Below, one piece after another: positions 60,165-64,000 of a DNA stretch of 64,000 nt. Every line of letters begins with the position of its first letter. Within the stretch, counting starts at the first letter, position 1. The notes beneath the pieces are model-generated. The model saw only the letters and a list, made by a program, of their open reading frames with translations. It did no database searches and was not told where the DNA came from. Location: positions 10,722 to 74,721 of the forward strand of contig CALFMO010000025.1 of assembly GCA_937879855.1 (NCBI GenBank). The letters run 5' to 3'. The stretch comes from an uncultured Acidobacteriaceae bacterium. GTDB lineage: Bacteria; Acidobacteriota; Terriglobia; Terriglobales; Acidobacteriaceae. The position numbers were made by a program, and so were the translations under genes.

Positions 60165-61102
60165 CGGAGTCCTTCCGGCGTAGTCCCGCCACAACGGTAA
60201 TGCCACACCCTCGCCGCGCCAATCAAGTTCGTGTCTTCTCCCAACGACGCGAGCACGAGTTGCGTTTTCTCCGCCGGGACGAATCGGCAGCCACTGCCAA
60301 TCACCGCTCGGATGCGGTCGAGAAAGAGCGCCGCGCTCTTCATCACACTGCCACCTAACACAATCGCATCCGGCGTGAACAGATTGATCAGGTTCGCGAG
60401 ACCCAATCCCAGGTAGTACGCCTCACGCTCTATGGCCTGGATTGCGACTTTATCTCCGACCAGTGCCAGTTCGCAGATGCGCTTCGCCGTGATGCCTTGA
60501 CGATAAGGATAGTCCGCGGGTGCATTGTTCTCCACCCAGGCAGCCAGAGCAGGTCCGGCGGCCAGCGCTTCCCAACATCCGTGGAAACCACACGTACACT
60601 GCGGCCCCGCAGGATCGATCACCTGATGGCCGACTTCCGGATGAGCGCCGTCGACGCCGCGGTAGAGTTGGCCATCAAGAACAATTCCGCCACCAATTCC
60701 CGTGCCGACGGTTATATAGATCAGCCGTGAGCGATTGCGGCCCGCGCCCCATCCGGCTTCCGCGAGCGCAGCGGCGTCGGCATCGTTCTCCAAAGCTACA
60801 GGCACGTTGAAACTTGCCGACAGATCGCGCACCGGACTCTTCCCGCGCCAGCCGGGCAGAAAATCGACGTCGCCAAACTCGCCGCGCATGGGATTCACCG
60901 GCCCCGTCGATCCGATCCCAATGCCAGTGAGCTCGACTTTGGCTCTCTGCGCGGCCTTGCGCAGCATGTGCGCGATCAATTCGATTCCATCGGAGTAGCG
61001 GTTCGCATCGGTCGGCGCCTCCATCTTCGAAAGCACCTTCCCCTTGTTATCGACCATGCCGACCGCGGTCTTCGTCCCTCCGATATCGACCGCACCGATC
61101 AT
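60161..61102 (-). CDS. ROK family sugar kinase
   Basis: A cytoplasmic sugar kinase of 313 residues, with AVDIGGTKTAVGMVD (ATP site) and LENDADAAALAEAGWGAG (catalytic Asp). It also has VGTGIGGGIV and the zinc motif GAHPEVGHQVI ... CTCGFHGCWE. It differs from the first ROK protein at 27919 and may act on a different sugar. The start is set at MIGAVDIGGTK; the in-frame extension upstream has no homology. It lies between a Tat-exported TIM barrel and DinB in one presumed operon. Confidence 0.93.
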   Translation of the reverse strand: MIGAVDIGGTKTAVGMVDNKGKVLSKMEAPTDANRYSDGIELIAHMLRKAAQRAKVELTGIGIGSTGPVNPMRGEFGDVDFLPGWRGKSPVRDLSASFNVPVALENDADAAALAEAGWGAGRNRSRLIYITVGTGIGGGIVLDGQLYRGVDGAHPEVGHQVIDPAGPQCTCGFHGCWEALAAGPALAAWVENNAPADYPYRQGITAKRICELALVGDKVAIQAIEREAYYLGLGLANLINLFTPDAIVLGGSVMKSAALFLDRIRAVIGSGCRFVPAEKTQLVLASLGEDTNLIGAARVWHYRCGGTTPEGLR

Positions 61103-61167
61103 GAGTATTCCGGCGTGATTCCCTTGGGCCTTGCAACGTGATTCGGACTCAACAACATCGGCGCAAT

Positions 61168-62130
61168 CTAAAACGCGCCTGCCTGTTGCAGAAGCTTTTT
61201 CATTCCAGCCCAACTCTGTCGTGTCGATTCTTCGGGCGAGCCGGCCCCTTTCCAGTGAGTCTCCAGGCTCACAGCGTAGTGGTAGCCGTCGCGCTTGAGC
61301 GCTTTGAACTGCCCCAGCCAGTCGATAGTGCCTCCGCCCATGGGCGCCCAGTCGTATTTCTCCCCTTTTTTGACGGCATCTTTGCAGTGGCAATGCCCAA
61401 TGCGTTCCTTGGGCAGCAGATTGTAGCCGTCGGGGTAAGGAATCTCGCCCGCGGCGGCGGCGTTGCCCGGATCCCAGTTCAGCATGAAGGATGGACTCTG
61501 CACCGCGCCCAACACTTTGGCGGCTTCTGCGCCGGTCGCCGTGTTGCAGGACATTTCATTTTCGAGCACCAGGATTATGCCCTTCTTCGCGGCTTTTCCG
61601 GCGGCATCGCGCAGCTTATCGTTGATGGCGGCGCGGTACGGGGCCTGATCGTCCAGGCGCCAGAAGTCGAAACAGCGCACGCGATCCGTTTGAAATGATT
61701 TCGCCATTTCGAAGGAGCGCTCCAGCACTTCGTCCTGCTGGGCCAAGGTGAAATTAGCACCGAAACTCTTGGCCTCGCTGTACTTCGATTTCGGAGCCCC
61801 CGGCCAGTCGACTTTAAACAGTGGGCTGGCAATGTCGGTGACTTTGAGTTGATATTTTTCGAGAATGCGGCGGGCCTCGGCGACTTCTTTTTCGTCGAGG
61901 TTGACGATGTTCTTCTTCCACATGCCGCGCAGCTCAATCCATCCCATACCAAATTCACGCGACACGACCTCGCACACGTGACCGAAGTCCTGGGAAATCT
62001 CATCGTTGATGACAGAAATGCGGAAGGGCGAGCTGGGGTCGCTGGCAAAAGCAAAGCGGGCACCGGCACTCGCTGCCGTCGTAGCAACCATTCCTGCAAG
62101 AAACTCACGGCGCGCAAGTTGAACGGGCAT
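61168..62130 (-). CDS. Tat-exported sugar isomerase/epimerase-like TIM barrel
   Basis: The 320-residue protein has a twin-arginine signal (RREFLAGMVATTAASAGARFAFA) and an AP-endonuclease-2/xylose isomerase-like barrel: FRISVINDEISQDFG, LERSFEMAKSFQTDRVRCFDFWR, GIILVLENEMSCNTATG, SFMLNWDPGNAAAAGEIPY, GHCHCKDAVKKG and SLETHWKGAG. The metal ligands Glu, Asp, His and Glu are in the expected strand ends. Family members act on inositol or sugar lactones and sugar phosphates. The substrate here is unknown. The ROK gene follows after 65 bases. Confidence 0.88.
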   Translation of the reverse strand: MPVQLARREFLAGMVATTAASAGARFAFASDPSSPFRISVINDEISQDFGHVCEVVSREFGMGWIELRGMWKKNIVNLDEKEVAEARRILEKYQLKVTDIASPLFKVDWPGAPKSKYSEAKSFGANFTLAQQDEVLERSFEMAKSFQTDRVRCFDFWRLDDQAPYRAAINDKLRDAAGKAAKKGIILVLENEMSCNTATGAEAAKVLGAVQSPSFMLNWDPGNAAAAGEIPYPDGYNLLPKERIGHCHCKDAVKKGEKYDWAPMGGGTIDWLGQFKALKRDGYHYAVSLETHWKGAGSPEESTRQSWAGMKKLLQQAGAF

Positions 62131-62520
62131 GAATGTTCACACTCCATCAGTGACGGGAATAGAAGACAAATCTACCACCATCGAAAGAAGGGTGGATAGC
62201 AGAGGTCGGCGAGAACTGTAAAAGGATGGGGAAACAAGGGCGAGGCAGAGAGATCCGCGAACTTGCAAACAAAAAAACAAAACGCCCCGGACTCAATTTG
62301 AGTCCCCGAGGCGTCTGTTGATCAGCCCTCCCCCAAGTGCTGCTCAAAGACAATCTAACGCTGACCACTCAGCCGGTAAATGGCTCCCCAGTGCCATCCA
62401 TGGCACGAACGTGGGGGTATCGAGGAACGAAGGGAAGTGATTGATAACAAAGCTCGCAGAACCATTGCTCGCCGGGGCATAACGCCGAAGCAGCGTTTTC
62501 GCACGGGTTCAATTCAGCTC
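62131..62520. other. 390-base gap with a minus-strand terminator at 62268-62313
   Basis: On the minus strand the stem CGCCTCGGGGACTCAA pairs with TTGAGTCCGGGGCG (one two-base bulge), followed by TTTTGTTTTTTTGTT, an intrinsic terminator for the gene at 62521. The other 340 bases show no gene; an open + strand frame there is a shadow. Confidence 0.7.
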
Positions 62521-63270
62521 TTATCGGGCAATGCTGTTCACGCGCAACAGCATTCCACTCCCGGCTCGTATGTTCAGGTTTCCTCGATCGGACCGGAGAG
62601 TGATCACGCCCACCGGCGCGGTCCGGCCCGCGTGGACAATAGTCGCGTCGGCGAAGCCGTAGAGACCGCAGGCGTCGGAGGAAAACACCCAAAATGGCTG
62701 GAGCCGGTCATTGCCTTCCATTTCGCCGCGGCAGTTCGAGCCCGGTCTCGCGATAACGCGAACCAGCACCCCGTCCGCCACTGAATGCCCGACAATTTCC
62801 GATCCATTCGAAATGGCGCCCTGGCCATGGTAATTCACTTCACCGCCAATCTGAACTGTGGTCCAGTTGTATTCCGAAGTCCCGCGATCGGGGCCGGTCA
62901 CGGGCATTTGCGTTTCGGCGACCTCCAGCATGCTGCCCAGCGCCCTCAAATTCGTGACGATCGGAATGCGCCGACCGCCCAACTCCACGGCGTCAAACCT
63001 GAATGAGATCTCTGCGGCAGTTCCCCGAGTCGCCGGTTTGGCGGCGACCACTTCACCCACGACTTTCGCGCCGGCGCGAATTTTCCCGCCAGTGGGCAAA
63101 GCCACGTCCTGCATCAAGCGCCCACTGATGGCCTGCCCCGGCTTGGCTTTATCTGTTTTTACGGAATGGTTCCATTGAACGGGAAGAATCGTTCCGGCAG
63201 GGATGGTATCTTGCGCAAACAATCCCGCGCACACCATCAACCACACAAGGCCAACGGCATACTTCTTCAT
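62521..63270 (-). CDS. Exported protein, unknown function
   Basis: The start at MKKYAVGLVWLMVCAGLFAQ is preceded by GGAGG. The mature protein of about 230 residues is beta-rich, opening DTIPAGTILPVQWNHSVKTD and then AISGRLMQDVALPTGGKIRAGAKVVGEV, a pattern of small secreted beta proteins with a cysteine pair later (NCRGEM, DACGLY). I have no family name for it. It ends at the minus-strand terminator. Confidence 0.65.
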   Translation of the reverse strand: MKKYAVGLVWLMVCAGLFAQDTIPAGTILPVQWNHSVKTDKAKPGQAISGRLMQDVALPTGGKIRAGAKVVGEVVAAKPATRGTAAEISFRFDAVELGGRRIPIVTNLRALGSMLEVAETQMPVTGPDRGTSEYNWTTVQIGGEVNYHGQGAISNGSEIVGHSVADGVLVRVIARPGSNCRGEMEGNDRLQPFWVFSSDACGLYGFADATIVHAGRTAPVGVITLRSDRGNLNIRAGSGMLLRVNSIAR

Positions 63271-63596
63271 AGCGACCTCCAAAGACCCTTTGGAGCGCAC
63301 GTGCGCTTTCCGCTGCTGTAATAAGATGCACCCTCAGAGCGTCGCGCCTCCTCAAGAACATTCCCCACAACTCTGATCGCTCCCGAGTAAGAGCGGTGAA
63401 ACGGTCTTGCTCCCATTGACACCATGATTGCGAGTGGAGGGTGCACCAATCGCGGACTTCTTACGGAATGAAACGCTGTGGGAGGACTTCTCTTAGGAGA
63501 GATTGGGACACATTCGTGACAATCAAATGACAGCCGGGTCGCATCCGAGAACCCAATCGGCGAGTCCAATTTGTATCGGGATGAAGGAGAAATGAA
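63271..63596. other. Divergent intergenic region before two tiny genes
   Basis: About 326 bases lie between the exported protein and the short zinc-ribbon-like frame. The stretch holds 'ggtgaaacggtcttgctcccattgacaccatgattg' with a lone TTGACA and no matching -10 element at normal spacing. No gene of usual size is supported. Confidence 0.4.
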
Positions 63597-63698
63597 ATGT
63601 GGATGAGATCATGTGCAATGTGTAAGGCGCTGCTGAGGAAACTCAGGTTGAGCGATTCCATCCGCTGCCAGTGCGGGTGGGAGTGGCTCGGCCATTAG
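63597..63698 (+). CDS. 33-residue zinc-ribbon-like protein
   Basis: The ATG has AAGGAG seven bases upstream. The frame codes for MWMRSCAMCKALL, then RKLRLSDSIRCQCGWEWLGH. The two CxxC/CxC knuckles (C-x2-C and C-x-C, 15 residues apart) could bind one zinc. A stop follows at once. It is too short for most gene finders. Function unknown; an antitoxin-like or translation-associated role would be a guess and is not claimed. Confidence 0.55.
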   Translation: MWMRSCAMCKALLRKLRLSDSIRCQCGWEWLGH

Positions 63699-63761
63699 GG
63701 AAGAGCGAATCGACTGCAAGGCCGATCGTGAGGAAGAACCGTCGAACTAAAGGAACAAGCC

Positions 63762-63881
63762 GTGGCAAAAGTAATTGAATTTTACATACCAACGAAATTC
63801 TCGAAGCCCGTGAAGTGGCTTCCCGCGCAGCAAACGGGCAGAGTGATTGAGTTCCCGGCGCCGACCACAAAGTCGGCTTAA
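63762..63881 (+). CDS. 39-residue 'KVIEFY' protein
   Basis: The GTG has AAAGGAAC about five bases before it. The frame reads MAKVIEFYIPTKFSKPVKW, then LPAQQTGRVIEFPAPTTKSA. The internal repeat of VIEF (KVIEFY and RVIEFP) and the basic centre are distinctive, and I recall similar tiny acidobacterial frames. It follows the zinc-ribbon-like frame by 63 bases on the same strand. Confidence 0.6.
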   Translation: MAKVIEFYIPTKFSKPVKWLPAQQTGRVIEFPAPTTKSA

Positions 63882-63945
63882 ACGCAGCGGGATGTCACGA
63901 ACTCAGATGAGAAGGTCCGGCGAGAAGGTTGGAAAAGCAAGAGAC

Positions 63946-64000
63946 TGGAGCCGACGAGCGGACTTGAACCGCTGACCTGCCGATTACGAATCGGCTGCTC
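63946..64000 (-). tRNA. tRNA-Thr (anticodon CGT), 3' part at right edge
   Basis: The minus strand reads the anticodon stem GCCGA-TTCGTAA-TCGGC (anticodon CGT), a short variable loop, the T-arm AGCGG-TTCAAGT-CCGCT, the acceptor strand CGTCGGC, discriminator T and encoded CCA. The 5' half lies beyond the window. Confidence 0.92.

Noticed and set aside
63643..63870. 75-codon minus-strand frame near the right edge
   Set aside because: It overlaps both tiny plus-strand genes, which have better ribosome sites and residue patterns.

Overview
The window looks like chromosomal DNA from an acidobacterium (Acidobacteriota, probably class Terriglobia, Koribacter-like). The evidence is: an orphan MacB/FtsX permease of the ADOP type beside a PASTA-less Ser/Thr kinase with TPRs; many secreted TPR, TonB-like and DUF5818-like proteins; moderately high GC; and several families of short dispersed intergenic repeats. 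Species assignment is inference. There is no sign of prophage, insertion sequences, CRISPR or a plasmid backbone. Most of the window is ordinary housekeeping plus lineage-specific secreted and small proteins.

Left arm (1-10.1 kb): the end of a fused methyltransferase/restriction-like gene broken by two in-frame amber codons; a GAF-GGDEF cyclase; a RodZ-like protein; and a Ser/Thr kinase divergent from the ADOP permease. 10.4-13.8 kb holds the methyl cycle pair metK-ahcY, closed by a good terminator. 13.9-16.7 kb is a patch of small orphan ORFs, a membrane-anchored CmcI-type protein and an unknown protein. 16.8-28.9 kb carries a GH20 hexosaminidase, an ABC-F ATPase, a secreted protein, a MerR-TPR fusion, an acyl-CoA dehydrogenase, a TonB-like protein, pirin, mutM and a ROK kinase. 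The mutM gene has a palindrome-bounded repeat inserted inside its reading frame.

29-40 kb: a phosphate transporter with its DUF47 partner, an ECF sigma/anti-sigma pair, and the chromosome-segregation cluster trpS-scpA-scpB-rluB, punctuated by dispersed repeats. 38.8-45.3 kb: an APC permease, an orphan PD-(D/E)XK-like protein, a secreted D-aminoacylase-like protein lacking the HxH metal motif, and a large AsmA protein. 45.3-50.5 kb is one co-directional minus-strand run: two TPR proteins, rnc, two different lepB genes and then AsmA, suggesting an envelope/secretion unit.

50.6-56.5 kb: a LuxR-type regulator divergent from a secreted repeat protein, two DUF5818-like secreted proteins, a stand-alone receiver, and a TetR regulator facing a degenerate zincin-like protein. 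The TetR intergenic region holds two copies of one promoter/operator with a hairpin-terminator unit between them, a plausible unannotated small RNA. 56.7-64 kb: the three-subunit proton-translocating transhydrogenase (pntAA-pntAB-pntB), a sugar-metabolism unit (Tat-exported TIM barrel, ROK kinase, DinB), a secreted protein, two very short genes with strong ribosome binding sites, and the 3' part of a tRNA-Thr at the right edge.

The least expected signals are the mutM insertion, the duplicated promoter flanking a putative small RNA, the CTG start at 50450, and the tiny zinc-ribbon-like gene pair near 63.6-63.9 kb.
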